From a virus: 24,398 bases of DNA. The DNA lies in IMG/VR virus record IMGVR_UViG_3300007346_000228, positions 1-24,398 of that record; one strand, 5' to 3'. Below are positions 6,983-16,293 of this stretch, piece by piece (positions within the stretch are counted from its first letter, which is position 1; every line of letters begins with the position of its first letter). The translations under genes were made by a program, and so were the position numbers. The notes beneath the pieces are model-generated. The model was not told the origin of the DNA. It searched no databases and worked only from the letters and a program-made list of their open reading frames with translations.

Positions 6983-8103
6983 ATAGATTAAAATCTCGCT
7001 CCCCGTACTTAGTGACGTATAATATAGCTAACTTAACCTCAGCGGTTATAGAGCTATTTGTTTATGAGGGGACTCAAACAACGAGTAGACCTCCTACGGC
7101 TACTGTAACTCTACAGATAGAGGCTTATAACGACACTATTAACGCTGATTTATCTCCGTTTGTAGAGGATGCTTTAGAGGTTTCTTTTGACGGGGCATAT
7201 AACTCTTTAGTCGTTTGGGTAGATTATCAGATAACTCCGTATGTCTCGGAGGTAGCTCAGACTCCTTTAACTATGGTTCAGTTAAGCGGGTTCTCGGGGT
7301 TTAGAGACTTTACTGAGGGAGCTCAGAATATCTCTTTAGCAGACGATACTAATAAAGTATTAATTAGTAACCGTAAGATATATATTCCTAAAGACAAGTA
7401 TATTAACTTGCCTATAGTTAAAGACAGCTCTTACTATGTCTCTTTTATTGATAAAGATAATAAGGTCTCATATAGTGAGAGTATTACTTCTACTACAGCG
7501 TCAGCCAATAGGATGTATTGTATAAGTAATTCGGGGACTGCGGGGATTGATAGCTTTATAGATAGGGTTACTCAAGACGGAGGAGTAGTAGAGTCTATTG
7601 ACTGTTTAAACAACTCTCTTTGTGTTTACAGTTTCGACCTTAGTAAGATTATAGTAGATGACGAAGTTATAACTATAGAAGAGTTACCTCCTTCTATATA
7701 CCCTTATTACAAAGTGACTTTTATAAATAAGTTCGGAGCTCCCCAAGACGTATGGTTTACGGGCAAGTCTGACATTAAGTTAAAAACAACTCAGACTAAT
7801 ACATTTAAGAAAAATATACTAACTAACGACTCCTACAGTATTAGCGACCACTCTAACGAGACTCAGAGCAAGAACGGTATAGAGTCTATTAGTTTGTCTA
7901 CGGGGTTTTTAGACGAAGGACATAACGAGGTATTTAGACAGATGCTTTTATCAAAATACTCTTGGGTAGAGATTAACGGGGATACCTTACCGATAACTAT
8001 AACTGATTCAAGCCTATCTTATAAGACTATAGCTAATGATAAGCTTATAGTATTCAGTATAAAAGCGGACTTCTCTTTTAACACTATTAACGATATAAGA
8101 TAA
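6979..8103 (+). CDS. Putative distal tail / tail-tip structural protein
   Basis: This 374-residue protein is dominated by predicted beta strands, begins with SPYLVTYN and contains YYKVTFINKFGAPQDVWF at about 244-261. That last block is typical of a tail component in Bacteroidota phages that precedes a large tail-tip protein. It overlaps its neighbours by 4 bases upstream and 1 base downstream (TAATG), showing tight coupling with the next gene. The C-terminal ~100 residues contain a strand-rich region with a conserved-looking WVEINGDTLPITITDSSLSY. A distal tail protein at the baseplate is the best guess; no enzymatic motif is seen. Confidence 0.55.
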   Translation: MNRLKSRSPYLVTYNIANLTSAVIELFVYEGTQTTSRPPTATVTLQIEAYNDTINADLSPFVEDALEVSFDGAYNSLVVWVDYQITPYVSEVAQTPLTMVQLSGFSGFRDFTEGAQNISLADDTNKVLISNRKIYIPKDKYINLPIVKDSSYYVSFIDKDNKVSYSESITSTTASANRMYCISNSGTAGIDSFIDRVTQDGGVVESIDCLNNSLCVYSFDLSKIIVDDEVITIEELPPSIYPYYKVTFINKFGAPQDVWFTGKSDIKLKTTQTNTFKKNILTNDSYSISDHSNETQSKNGIESISLSTGFLDEGHNEVFRQMLLSKYSWVEINGDTLPITITDSSLSYKTIANDKLIVFSIKADFSFNTINDIR

Positions 8104-10739
8104 TGAGTAAGTTAGCACTATATATAGACGGTATTAAAGCCGAGTTATTTGAGGATGAGACTATAACTATAACTCAGACTATTAGGAATATAAGAAAATT
8201 AGATACCGTCTTCTCAAACTTCTCACAAGACTTTACGCTTCCCGCTTCGTCTAAAAAAAACCAAGCTATATTCAAGAGGTATGAGAATATAAATGTAATA
8301 GGAGGCTATGATAACAGAGTTAAACACTCAGCCTCATTAACTATAAACGGGGCACTATTTAAGAAGGGATATATTCAGATTAATAAAGTAAATTTAAAGA
8401 ACAATAAAGCAGACTCTTACTCGGTTAGATTTGTTGGAGGCTTATCTAATTTAAAGTCTAAACTAAAAGAAAATAAGTTAACGGCTTTAACTGTCTTGGA
8501 TACTGAGGCTAATAGTTTTTCTTTATCTGCAAGCTCTGTAAAGAGTTTGTTAAAGAGAGACTCAGCTTTTACTTCTACTGAAGTCCCTAACGGATTCGAC
8601 TTATTAGCGTCTCTAATAACTACAGAGGGAGGGGTTTTTTATCACTCAACAGTACACGCTAACGACACTCCTAACGCCCACTATAACGGAGCTACAGACA
8701 ACGGGTTATATTATAAGAACATAAAGCCTTCTATTAGGCTTAACGCTATTATAAGAGCTATAGAGACTACTTACGGAATAGAGTTTTCTAATGATTTTTT
8801 TAAGAACGATTCTATTCCCGAAATGAATAGGCTCTTTATGTATCTTAACAAGGAGAAAGGAGAGATTAAGTCTTCAGATGAAACCGACTCTTATTTGCAG
8901 TCTAACTATATCTTTAGAAATTGGTCGGACAGCTCAGGGGTTAACGCTGACTCTTCTACATGGAGTTTAGCTGAAGGAGATAACGGCATTATCTACGCTT
9001 TACCTAACCCGTTCCCTGATTTTTTAAGTAGAGCTGAGGTAAGGATAACTCCTGAAGACACGAGTTTAGAGTATCAGGTAAGGATATATAAATTAGATAC
9101 GGGAGAGTCATTAATAGATGAGTGGCGAACGGGAGAGTACACCCTTAATTTTGGAGGAGACTCTTTAACGGGTAGAATAGGGTTCGCTTGCGGAATTGAA
9201 GGCGATAATAATATAAGCTTAGATATAGAGTATTTTATTAATGGAGTAGATAATAACTTCACTCTATCGGGCTCGGCTCAGTCGTTAGAGGATATTCCTT
9301 ACTCTATAGCTAATAACCTTCCCGATATGTCTGTAATAGACTTTTTAAAAGGGCTCTTTACTTTATTTAATTTAGTGGCTTATGAGGATAACGAAGGCGT
9401 TATAGTAGTAGAGCCTTTAACAGATTATTTGTCTGCGGGTACTGATATTGATATTAGCAGATATGTAGATGAGTCTTCGTATTCTGTAGACGGAAGCTAC
9501 CAATACTCAGGGGTTAGGTTAGAATATAAAGAGAGTAAAGACAAAAACTCTTTGTTATTACGTAACTTTCAAGGCAAACCTTACGGAGCTTATTTGTATT
9601 CAGCTGTTAATATAGATACGGGAGGGAGTGAGTTCTCTATAAAGACTCCTTTTACCTTGCTGAGATATAGGAAGCTTACAGATAACTTAGACGGCTCGGG
9701 TACTGATATTCAGATAGGAGAAGTTGTAGACGAGAATAACAACCCTATAACAACGAGCCCTATAATTTACTACCCTCAAAAAGTAGACATAACCTTCTCT
9801 TATAGAACTTCTGTAAGTACTTCGGAAGAGTTTACGGGAGTTAATATTCCTTCTAATAACTTAGAGCTATACTCCGCAGACTCAGATAAAACTTTAACCT
9901 TTGGAGTCGAAGAGGATTCGTATACGAGAAGTAGAGGTTTTACGGGTACACTATGGGACAGATACTATAATAGATTTGTATCTCCTTTATTTAATTTAAG
10001 AAGTAGGCTTATTAATATAGATGCGTTTCTACCTACTACAGTTATATTAACCGCTACTTTAAGAGATAGATTTGTAATTAAAGGCATCCCTTACAGAATA
10101 AACTCTATAAAAACAAACCTACAGACGGGTAAGAGTAGCTTAGAGCTTTTAACGGATTCTGTTTTTCAAAATGAAGAGTTCTCTGTAGCCACTATAGGAG
10201 ACGCTCCCGTTATAACTATCTTAGGTTCAAACCCCGATACAGTTAACGCTTCAGGTATTAGTTACATAGACTCGGGGGCTACAGCTACAGACACTGAAGA
10301 CGGAGCTCTATCAGTAACAACTATACAAGACTTAACAGATATAAGCTCTGTGGGGACTTATTACGTTAGATATAAAGCTGTAGATTCAGATAATAATATA
10401 ACTATAGCGACGAGGACAGTAATAGTAGAGGACACTACAAACCCCGTTATTTTTACTTGGGCTTATGACGTAAAAACATCGAGCACAGTACGAATAGATT
10501 ATAGTATAGAGGATTCGGGCTCGGGATTAAATAAGGTAGTTTTTCAGTATAAAAAAGCTGTAGACTCAGATTGGATAACGGCAAAAGTAACCTCCTTTGG
10601 AGACACTAAAGTAAACCAAACCTCAGAGATTACTTACAAAGGTTTAGACTCAAGTACTTCTTATGATTTTAGATGTTTAGCTTACGATAGCGTATTAAAT
10701 GAAACCATATCGAGTACGGTAACACAAACGACGCTATAA
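8103..10739 (+). CDS. Large tail-tip / baseplate protein with C-terminal Ig-like and FN3-like domains
   Basis: The protein has 878 residues. The N-terminal ~700 are a tail-tip type protein: an opening LYIDGIKAELFEDETITIT strand series, an FSQDFTLPAS motif, and later MSVIDFLKGLFTLFNLVAYE, a segment recurring in tail proteins of Bacteroidota phages. Residues about 701-775 match the DUF5011/bacterial Ig-like pattern (PVITILGSNP, then SGATATDTEDGAL, then VGTYYVRYKAVDSDNN). Residues about 781-878 resemble an FN3-type sandwich (LDSSTSYDFRCLAYD). Such surface modules often bind glycans or cell-surface proteins, so this may be the tail tip that first meets the host. It shares 1 base with the previous gene. 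Confidence 0.65.
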   Translation: MSKLALYIDGIKAELFEDETITITQTIRNIRKLDTVFSNFSQDFTLPASSKKNQAIFKRYENINVIGGYDNRVKHSASLTINGALFKKGYIQINKVNLKNNKADSYSVRFVGGLSNLKSKLKENKLTALTVLDTEANSFSLSASSVKSLLKRDSAFTSTEVPNGFDLLASLITTEGGVFYHSTVHANDTPNAHYNGATDNGLYYKNIKPSIRLNAIIRAIETTYGIEFSNDFFKNDSIPEMNRLFMYLNKEKGEIKSSDETDSYLQSNYIFRNWSDSSGVNADSSTWSLAEGDNGIIYALPNPFPDFLSRAEVRITPEDTSLEYQVRIYKLDTGESLIDEWRTGEYTLNFGGDSLTGRIGFACGIEGDNNISLDIEYFINGVDNNFTLSGSAQSLEDIPYSIANNLPDMSVIDFLKGLFTLFNLVAYEDNEGVIVVEPLTDYLSAGTDIDISRYVDESSYSVDGSYQYSGVRLEYKESKDKNSLLLRNFQGKPYGAYLYSAVNIDTGGSEFSIKTPFTLLRYRKLTDNLDGSGTDIQIGEVVDENNNPITTSPIIYYPQKVDITFSYRTSVSTSEEFTGVNIPSNNLELYSADSDKTLTFGVEEDSYTRSRGFTGTLWDRYYNRFVSPLFNLRSRLINIDAFLPTTVILTATLRDRFVIKGIPYRINSIKTNLQTGKSSLELLTDSVFQNEEFSVATIGDAPVITILGSNPDTVNASGISYIDSGATATDTEDGALSVTTIQDLTDISSVGTYYVRYKAVDSDNNITIATRTVIVEDTTNPVIFTWAYDVKTSSTVRIDYSIEDSGSGLNKVVFQYKKAVDSDWITAKVTSFGDTKVNQTSEITYKGLDSSTSYDFRCLAYDSVLNETISSTVTQTTL

Positions 10740-10741
10740 TT

Positions 10742-10909
10742 ATGGAGATAGATATTGTAGAAACATTAAAGCTATTAAGAGAGCATCCTTATTACGGAGG
10801 AGGAGAAAGTATAGAGATAGCAAAGGGTAGATTTTCTCAACCGAAAACAATAAAAGAAGGAATTGAACAAATAAAAAGAGAGTATAAATGGCTGACAAAA
10901 AGAAAGTAG
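10742..10909 (+). CDS. Small hypothetical protein before the tape measure gene (55 residues)
   Basis: An open frame from ATG at 10742 to TAG at 10907-10909 encodes 55 residues: an acidic start (MEIDIVETLKLLREHPYYGG), then a helix-forming, lysine-rich end (KTIKEGIEQIKREYKWLTKRK). It begins two bases after the stop of the tail-tip gene and overlaps the tape measure start by 22 bases. Without it the interval between the two genes would be an unusual non-coding gap of about 150 bases in an otherwise gapless operon. Function is unknown. Confidence 0.55.
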   Translation: MEIDIVETLKLLREHPYYGGGESIEIAKGRFSQPKTIKEGIEQIKREYKWLTKRK

Positions 10910-12924
10910 TAGAGTTAGAAGTAAAGTCTAACTTAAAAGAAACTACTAAAGACGTAGACAACCTAAATAATAAGCTAAAAGAGAATAGCGACGCTAATAA
11001 AGATGCTTCTAAGTCTTTAGGAGGCTTATCTAAAAGCTCTGAATTAGCCTCTAAAGGGATTAAAGGTATAGGGACAGCTATGAAAGTAGCGGGAATAGGG
11101 CTTATAGTTTCATCTATTGCGGGGCTTATGGCTGTTTTTTCTAAAAATCAGAAGGTAGTAGATACGCTAACTACGGCAATGAATACCTTGCAGTTAGGTT
11201 TTAACGCCGTATCTGACGTAATTTCGGGTGTATTTAAGAGTGTTTCAGAGGCTACGGGTGGTTTTGAGTCTTTAAAAAAGGTAGGTTTAGGGCTTATAAC
11301 CTTAGTATTAACCCCTTTACGTCTTCAGTTTAACGCTTTAAAGTTAGGACTTCAAGGTCTTAAATTAGCTTATGAGAAGGTATTCGGGGACGACGAGGGC
11401 GTAGAGAAGGCTAAAGCCGACATAGAGGAGACAAAAAAAGCTATAAAAGAGTTGGGAGAAGGCTTTGTTAAGGCGGGAAAAGACGTAGTAAAAGAATTTG
11501 GAGGAGCTGTTAGCGAGGTAGGTAAGTTAGCTGTAGGGGTAGCTGACGGTATATCTAAGATAAACCCAAAAAAGCTTTTAGACTCAGCTAAAGCTATGAC
11601 TGAGTTAGCTAATAACTCTCAGTTAGCCGAAGCTCGTATAACGGGATTAATAGAGGAGTACGATAGGCAAGCTGAAAAGCTTAGACAGATAAGAGACGAA
11701 GAGAGAAACACTATAGACGAGAGAAGAGACGCTAACAACAAACTTAAAGAGGTTTTAGAGGAGCAGACTAAAGCTATGCTAAGGCAAGCTGAGGTAGTAG
11801 TAGCCAACGCTCAAGCTCAATTCAACGCTAATAAGAGTATAGAGAACGAAGTCGCTTTAATAAACGCATTAAACGAAAAAAAAGGAGTCTTAGCTCAAAT
11901 AGAAGGCTTCATATCTGAGCAAAAGGTAAACGATTTAGCTTTAGATAAAGAAGCTATAGAGTTAGTTCAAACGAAAGCAGAGGCAGAGAACTCCTTAGCT
12001 ATACAAAAAAAGAGATTTACAGCAGAGCAGATAACTAACGACGAGATGAGGTTAGAGGCTTTAAAGTCTGTTTTAGAGGAGGAGAAACTTATAGAGCTTC
12101 AGAGGTTAGAGGATAAAAAAGCATTATATAAAGAAGGGACTCAGGCTTACGTAGATGCGGAGATAGAGTTAAATGCTAAAAAGCAAGAGTTTTACGAAGC
12201 TGAAGTAGAGTTAGAGAACGAAAGGAAGGAAGCTAAGGCTCAGAAGGAAGCGGAAGAGAAGGAAAAAGCAGAGGAAGAGAGATTAGCAGATTTAGAGAGA
12301 AGGAAGACTATACAAGAGGAGAGAATAGCTTTAGAAGAGGAAGAGTCTCAAAAGAAAAAGCAAATTAACGAGCAATATATAGGGTTTGCTCAAGGATTAA
12401 CGGGATTACTTAGTCAGATAACGGGCAAAAATAAAGCTGTTGCTTTAGCGGGCTTATTAGTAGAGAAGGGCTCAGCTATAGCTAAGGTTATAACTTCAGC
12501 TCAGGAGTCTATAGCTCAGCAAGTGGCTCAAGAAAGTAAGATACCCGCTCTTATTCCTACGCCTTCGGGGTTAGCTGTACCTAACCCTACTAAGGTAGCT
12601 TCTGCGGGGAAAACCTTAGCGTCAATATCTAAAACAAAATTAACAGCGGGGTTATCTATAGCTCAGATAGGAGCTACTACTTTAAGTTCTACGGGAGGTA
12701 GTGTTTCGGGTGGTGGCGGAATTAGTGGCGGAGGAGCTTCCGCTACATTTTCTCAAGGAGCTCAAGACAATACATTTGACGGTCTTAATAACGATACTAA
12801 CTCTCAAATAGCTATAGCAAATGCTAATAACTCAGGGCAACCCGTTCAAGCTTATATAACTTCGACGGAAGTAGCATCGGCTCAAGCTTTAGAACGAAAC
12901 AGAATTGAAGGAGCGGGGTTTTAA
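10888..12924 (+). CDS. Tape measure protein
   Basis: This 678-residue protein sets tail length. It starts with a lysine-rich amphipathic helix rich in N, D and K (residues 1-55), then a hydrophobic segment, AMKVAGIGLIVSSIAGLMAV, at about 64-83 that could insert in a membrane during DNA ejection. A long helical and coiled-coil region rich in A, E, K and Q follows, to about residue 500 (for example RKEAKAQKEAEEKEKAEEER). A glycine/serine-rich stretch lies near 610-630. It is the longest helical protein of the window. At the usual 0.15 nm per residue it would suggest a tail of about 100 nm. It starts inside the 55-residue gene. Confidence 0.85.
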   Translation: MADKKKVVELEVKSNLKETTKDVDNLNNKLKENSDANKDASKSLGGLSKSSELASKGIKGIGTAMKVAGIGLIVSSIAGLMAVFSKNQKVVDTLTTAMNTLQLGFNAVSDVISGVFKSVSEATGGFESLKKVGLGLITLVLTPLRLQFNALKLGLQGLKLAYEKVFGDDEGVEKAKADIEETKKAIKELGEGFVKAGKDVVKEFGGAVSEVGKLAVGVADGISKINPKKLLDSAKAMTELANNSQLAEARITGLIEEYDRQAEKLRQIRDEERNTIDERRDANNKLKEVLEEQTKAMLRQAEVVVANAQAQFNANKSIENEVALINALNEKKGVLAQIEGFISEQKVNDLALDKEAIELVQTKAEAENSLAIQKKRFTAEQITNDEMRLEALKSVLEEEKLIELQRLEDKKALYKEGTQAYVDAEIELNAKKQEFYEAEVELENERKEAKAQKEAEEKEKAEEERLADLERRKTIQEERIALEEEESQKKKQINEQYIGFAQGLTGLLSQITGKNKAVALAGLLVEKGSAIAKVITSAQESIAQQVAQESKIPALIPTPSGLAVPNPTKVASAGKTLASISKTKLTAGLSIAQIGATTLSSTGGSVSGGGGISGGGASATFSQGAQDNTFDGLNNDTNSQIAIANANNSGQPVQAYITSTEVASAQALERNRIEGAGF

Positions 12925-12928
12925 TATA

Positions 12929-12958
12929 TTGATATAAACTAAATAAAAAAGCGTTTTA
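12929..12958 (+). promoter_or_regulatory. Phage bipartite promoter motif, copy A
   Basis: TTGATATA (12929-12936), 15 bases, CGTTTTA (12952-12958), five bases before the protease ATG. Both boxes and the spacing are identical to copy B. The CGT-containing second box resembles the -10 element of ECF sigma promoters. Confidence 0.6.
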
Positions 12959-12963
12959 ATATT

Positions 12964-13614
12964 ATGAAAGGATTAAAATTAATAGAGTTATTTATAGACG
13001 ATAACGAAAAAAACGACGGGATATTTGCTATAAGCTTTGTAGAACAACCCGCTATAGAAGAGGACTTTATTCACTTGAATAAGCACGAGGTTAAGTTCAA
13101 GTCTATAGACTCAGAAAAAAGGTTGGTAGTAGGCTTTGCTTTAGTACCCGATAAAAAAATACTTAGAGTAAATAAAGGGGAGCAGTACGAGGTAGTTTTT
13201 TCTAAAGACACTGTCTTAAAAGCTTCTCATTTATATATGAAGCACCTAAACTTATCTAATACAACTGTAGACCACAAAGACAGAGTTAACGATGTTACTG
13301 TAGTAGAGTCTTGGATAGTAAACGACATTGATAATGACAAAATAAATACCTACGGACTTAAAGCGGTAGAGGGTGGTTGGGCTGTTATTTTTAAAGTAGA
13401 GAACGATGACGTATGGCAAGAGGTTAAAGAAGGTACATATAAAGGCTTCTCTATAGAGGGGAGATTTTCAGATAAGTTAGTAGAAGCGTCCGCAGACGAA
13501 GTTATAACAGAAGAGGTTATGACAGAAGAGAGAGCGGGAGAGCTTTTAGATTTAGATAGAGATTTAACTGAGGATGAGATTCAAGAAATAGTAAATTATA
13601 TAAATTCCATATAA
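12964..13614 (+). CDS. XkdF-type prohead protease
   Basis: The 216-residue protein matches the phage XkdF serine protease pattern: VDHKDRVNDVTVVESWIV at residues 102-119, GGWAVIFKVENDDVWQEVK at 137-155, and YKGFSIEGRF at 159-168. H104 and S163 are the probable catalytic residues, as in related herpesvirus-type (S21-like) prohead proteases. It would cut scaffold and capsid N-termini during head maturation. The acidic C-terminal tail (DRDLTEDEIQEIVNYI) may be autocleaved. It opens the head module behind promoter copy A, in line with control by the phage sigma factor. Confidence 0.8.
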   Translation: MKGLKLIELFIDDNEKNDGIFAISFVEQPAIEEDFIHLNKHEVKFKSIDSEKRLVVGFALVPDKKILRVNKGEQYEVVFSKDTVLKASHLYMKHLNLSNTTVDHKDRVNDVTVVESWIVNDIDNDKINTYGLKAVEGGWAVIFKVENDDVWQEVKEGTYKGFSIEGRFSDKLVEASADEVITEEVMTEERAGELLDLDRDLTEDEIQEIVNYINSI

Positions 13615-13629
13615 ACAAATAAATAAACA

Positions 13630-14049
13630 ATGGCAAACGTAAAGTATAATAAAGGCAAAGAAGCTTTTTTAAAAGGAGACTTAAATTTCGGCACAGATAC
13701 ATTTAAAATAATGTTAGTGACTTCGGCTTACACTCCTGACAATAATCACGACTTTAGGAGTGAGGTTACAAATGAAGTCGTAGGAACGGGATATACAGCG
13801 GGAGGAAAAACCTTAGCGGGAGTAACAGCGTTAGAGAATGACACTAATGACAACGCAGTATTAGACTGTGACAATATAACTTGGACGAGCTCTTCTATAA
13901 CAGCGAGAGGGTGCGTTTTATATAAAGATACGGGGAACTCAGCTACCGATATATTAGTAGCTTACTATGATTTCGTAACTGACAAAACATCCTCTTCAGG
14001 AGATTTCACTTTAAATATTAACGCTTCAGGATTGTTAACTTTAGCGTAG
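13630..14049 (+). CDS. Phage structural protein, function unknown
   Basis: The 139-residue beta-rich protein begins with YNKGKEAFLKGDLNFGTDTFKIMLV and continues with GTGYTAGGKTLAG, DCDNITWTSSSITARGCVLYKDTG and a final GDFTLNINASGLLTL. This chain of blocks is familiar from small virion-associated proteins of many siphophages, usually without a proven role. It lies between the protease and the repeat protein and shares an A-rich leader (AAATAAATAAACA) typical of Bacteroidota genes. A decoration or fibre-anchoring role is possible but unproven. Confidence 0.7.
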   Translation: MANVKYNKGKEAFLKGDLNFGTDTFKIMLVTSAYTPDNNHDFRSEVTNEVVGTGYTAGGKTLAGVTALENDTNDNAVLDCDNITWTSSSITARGCVLYKDTGNSATDILVAYYDFVTDKTSSSGDFTLNINASGLLTLA

Positions 14050-14053
14050 TAGT

Positions 14054-15625
14054 ATGGCTCAATTTGGTAGAGCAATATCGACTATACTTTCAAGTGTAGC
14101 TATCGGCGGAGGGACTCATTTAGACGTAGATGAGGTAACTCCTAACGATAGCGATTACGTTTGGTCTGCGGATAACTCTACCGCTAATTTTGAGGTTTTA
14201 TTAAATCCATTGACAAACCCCGAAGTCGATACGGGGCACATATTAAGGTTTAGACATAGTAAAGCTGACGGAGGAGTCCCTAATAATAATTCAGGGAGTA
14301 CTTCAACTATCGGCTATGAGTTAAGACAAGGAACTACTATTATATCTTTTGGCTCAGGTTTTACTATGGGCTTATGGGGTACTGTAGTAGTAAATCTTTC
14401 GTCTGCAAGTATATCAGCGATTACCGACTATTCAGATTTAAGAGTTAGGCTTACTATCGAAGGAGGCGGAGGCAAGCCTTCAAGTAGACGAGGTGGTGCT
14501 ATTTCTTGGATAGAATTAGAAATACCCGACGCCCCAACGGGAGACGCTACTATAGAATTAGACTCTCAGTCTTTTATAGAGTCTTTAAATGATATAACGG
14601 TTTCAACCCCTATTAACGAGTCTTTTACTATAGATTCGTTAAGCTATTCAGAGACTATTAATAATATAGACGTAACTATATCGACGAGCGTAGCTACAGA
14701 TTTAGAGTCAATATCTTTAGTAGAAAATATCAACGATATAGCGGTAACCTCTACAGAGAATATATCTACAGACTTAGACTCACTATCTTTAACGGAGGTA
14801 GTTAATGACATAAGCGTAACTTCTTTTGCAAATGTATCTACAGATATAGACTCCTTATCCTTAGTAGAAAATATTAACGATATAGACGTAACTATATCTA
14901 CAAATGTGTCTACGGATTTAGACTCATTATCTTTAGTAGAAACGGTTAACGATATAGGCGTCTCGGTTTCTGTAAATATATCTACAGATTTAGACTCGTT
15001 ATCTTTAGTAGAAGGAATAAATAACATAACCGTAAACACTACAGAGAGTATATCTATAAGCTTAGACTCTTTAGGTTTTGCGTCTTCATTAGAGGATTTG
15101 TCTGTTATTACTGAAGGGAGCTCTGTTACAGAATTAGATTCATTATCTTTAGTCTTATCTCAATTAGATATAGCCGTAGTTAGCTCAGGAGCTACTACTA
15201 CCTTATTAGATTCTATTTCGTTTAGTGAAGACATAAAAGATATATCTGTAGAGACAAGTTCTAATATAGATTTGGAGCTTTTAAGTTTTGATTTAATTTT
15301 AGATGACATAAGTGTAGACTCAATAACTGAGGTTAATATAGATTCTATAGACTATATTTTTGCATCTAACAATATAGATGTTTTTAGTGTAGCTAATATA
15401 TCGGAAGACCTAAACGCTATAAGCTATAATATAGACTTAGGAGCATTATCAGTGTCAGTACCTACAGTATCAAACTCAATAACACATATTTCAGAGTCTA
15501 TACCGTATCCTAATTTTTATAAAAATGTATTAAAGCAAAAAGAAATTAAAGTAAAGACAGATAACAGAGTCGTTAAGAAAAAAAGAGGTAAGACCTACAA
15601 AGAGCTTACGGGACAAAATTATTAA
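14054..15625 (+). CDS. Repeat-containing virion protein (candidate head or tail fibre)
   Basis: This protein has 523 residues in three parts. Residues 1-165 form a probable beta sandwich (VDEVTPNDSDYVWSADNS, TGHILRFRHSK, ISWIELEIP), similar to lectin-like modules of phage and surface proteins. Residues 169-471 are 12-13 tandem repeats of about 24 residues with consensus LDSLSLVExINDIxV(T/S). Residues 472-523 are basic and end in VVKKKRGKTYKELTGQNY, probably an anchor. Regular short beta repeats suggest an extended stalk. The neighbouring protease, scaffold and capsid genes point to the head, so a head fibre is one option; a tail fibre is another. It starts 5 bases after its neighbour. Confidence 0.7.
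   Translation: MAQFGRAISTILSSVAIGGGTHLDVDEVTPNDSDYVWSADNSTANFEVLLNPLTNPEVDTGHILRFRHSKADGGVPNNNSGSTSTIGYELRQGTTIISFGSGFTMGLWGTVVVNLSSASISAITDYSDLRVRLTIEGGGGKPSSRRGGAISWIELEIPDAPTGDATIELDSQSFIESLNDITVSTPINESFTIDSLSYSETINNIDVTISTSVATDLESISLVENINDIAVTSTENISTDLDSLSLTEVVNDISVTSFANVSTDIDSLSLVENINDIDVTISTNVSTDLDSLSLVETVNDIGVSVSVNISTDLDSLSLVEGINNITVNTTESISISLDSLGFASSLEDLSVITEGSSVTELDSLSLVLSQLDIAVVSSGATTTLLDSISFSEDIKDISVETSSNIDLELLSFDLILDDISVDSITEVNIDSIDYIFASNNIDVFSVANISEDLNAISYNIDLGALSVSVPTVSNSITHISESIPYPNFYKNVLKQKEIKVKTDNRVVKKKRGKTYKELTGQNY
14558..15466 (+). repeat. Tandem 72-base coding repeats (24 residues each)
   Basis: Eight to ten consecutive units are exactly 24 codons; the last three shorten to about 23, 21 and 19. 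Each starts with (L/I)(D/E)S(L/I)S and contains NDI-x-V. Units 3-7 are most alike; the outer ones are diverged. Confidence 0.9.
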
Positions 15626-15638
15626 TACTTTTTAATAA

Positions 15639-15668
15639 TTGATATATAATAGATTAATAGACGTTTTA
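15639..15668 (+). promoter_or_regulatory. Phage bipartite promoter motif, copy B
   Basis: TTGATATA (15639-15646), 15 bases, CGTTTTA (15662-15668), 23 bases before the scaffold ATG at 15692. Same boxes and spacing as copy A at 12929. Confidence 0.6.
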
Positions 15669-15691
15669 TTACTAATTAAACAAATGTAAAT

Positions 15692-16291
15692 ATGAACACA
15701 AACACAAAAAAGAGACTTAATAAACTCTTAACCCTTTTGGGGGCGGATGTTTTCTTAGAGAGTGCTAAATTAGACAACGGTACTGTTGTAGAAGCAGAGA
15801 GCTTTGAGGCGGGAATGGAGGTCTTTATAGTGTCAGAGGGAGATAGAGTAGCTCTTCCTATTGGGGAGTACACTTTAGAAGACGGTAGAGAGTTAGTCGT
15901 ATCTGAAGAAGGTCTTATCGGAGAAATTAAGGAAGCTTCAAGCGAAGAGGATTCTGTAGAGCCTGAGGTAGCACAAGAAGAGGAGCTTCAAGACGAAGTT
16001 AAGACTCAACCTAAAAAAGTAGTAGAGACTACTGAGGTACATTTTACTCAAGCTGACATCGACGCTAAGGACAAAAAGATAGCTGAGTTAGAAGCTAAAA
16101 TCATAGAGCTATCTGAAGTTTCAGTATCTGAAGACGTAGTGTCAGAGGAAGCTACAGAGGAAGCTACAGAGGAAGAGACTAAGTTAAACTTTCACAACCC
16201 TTTAAAAAATATGAAGCTAAGCAAAGAAGAGGCTTCTAAACCAAAAACAAAACTACAATTTATTCACTCACAAATTAGAAACAACATTTAA
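15692..16291 (+). CDS. Putative capsid scaffolding protein
   Basis: The 199-residue acidic protein lies directly before the major capsid gene. Its N-terminal part (residues 24-75: LDNGTVVEAESFEAGMEVFI, then LPIGEYTLEDGRELVVSEEGLIGEI) is a small beta domain seen in scaffold-like proteins of Bacteroidota phages. The middle is rich in E, V and S, and a predicted coiled coil (AKDKKIAELEAKIIELSE) is followed by another Glu-rich stretch. The C-terminal helix KTKLQFIHSQIRNN is basic, as in scaffolds that bind capsid protein. The role is inferred from position and composition. Confidence 0.65.
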   Translation: MNTNTKKRLNKLLTLLGADVFLESAKLDNGTVVEAESFEAGMEVFIVSEGDRVALPIGEYTLEDGRELVVSEEGLIGEIKEASSEEDSVEPEVAQEEELQDEVKTQPKKVVETTEVHFTQADIDAKDKKIAELEAKIIELSEVSVSEDVVSEEATEEATEEETKLNFHNPLKNMKLSKEEASKPKTKLQFIHSQIRNNI

Positions 16292-16293
16292 TT

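Noticed and set aside
10740-10961. 73-residue hydrophobic reverse-strand open frame
   Set aside because: It overlaps the 55-residue gene and the tape measure start; the hydrophobic look comes from reading A-rich lysine codons backwards.
14644-15039. 131-residue reverse-strand open frame
   Set aside because: It is the mirror of the 72-base coding repeats; its own repetitive serine-rich sequence is a by-product and no promoter or neighbour supports it.
14558-15466. CRISPR-like array
   Set aside because: The repeats are contiguous, in frame, diverged and without unique spacers; they encode protein repeats.
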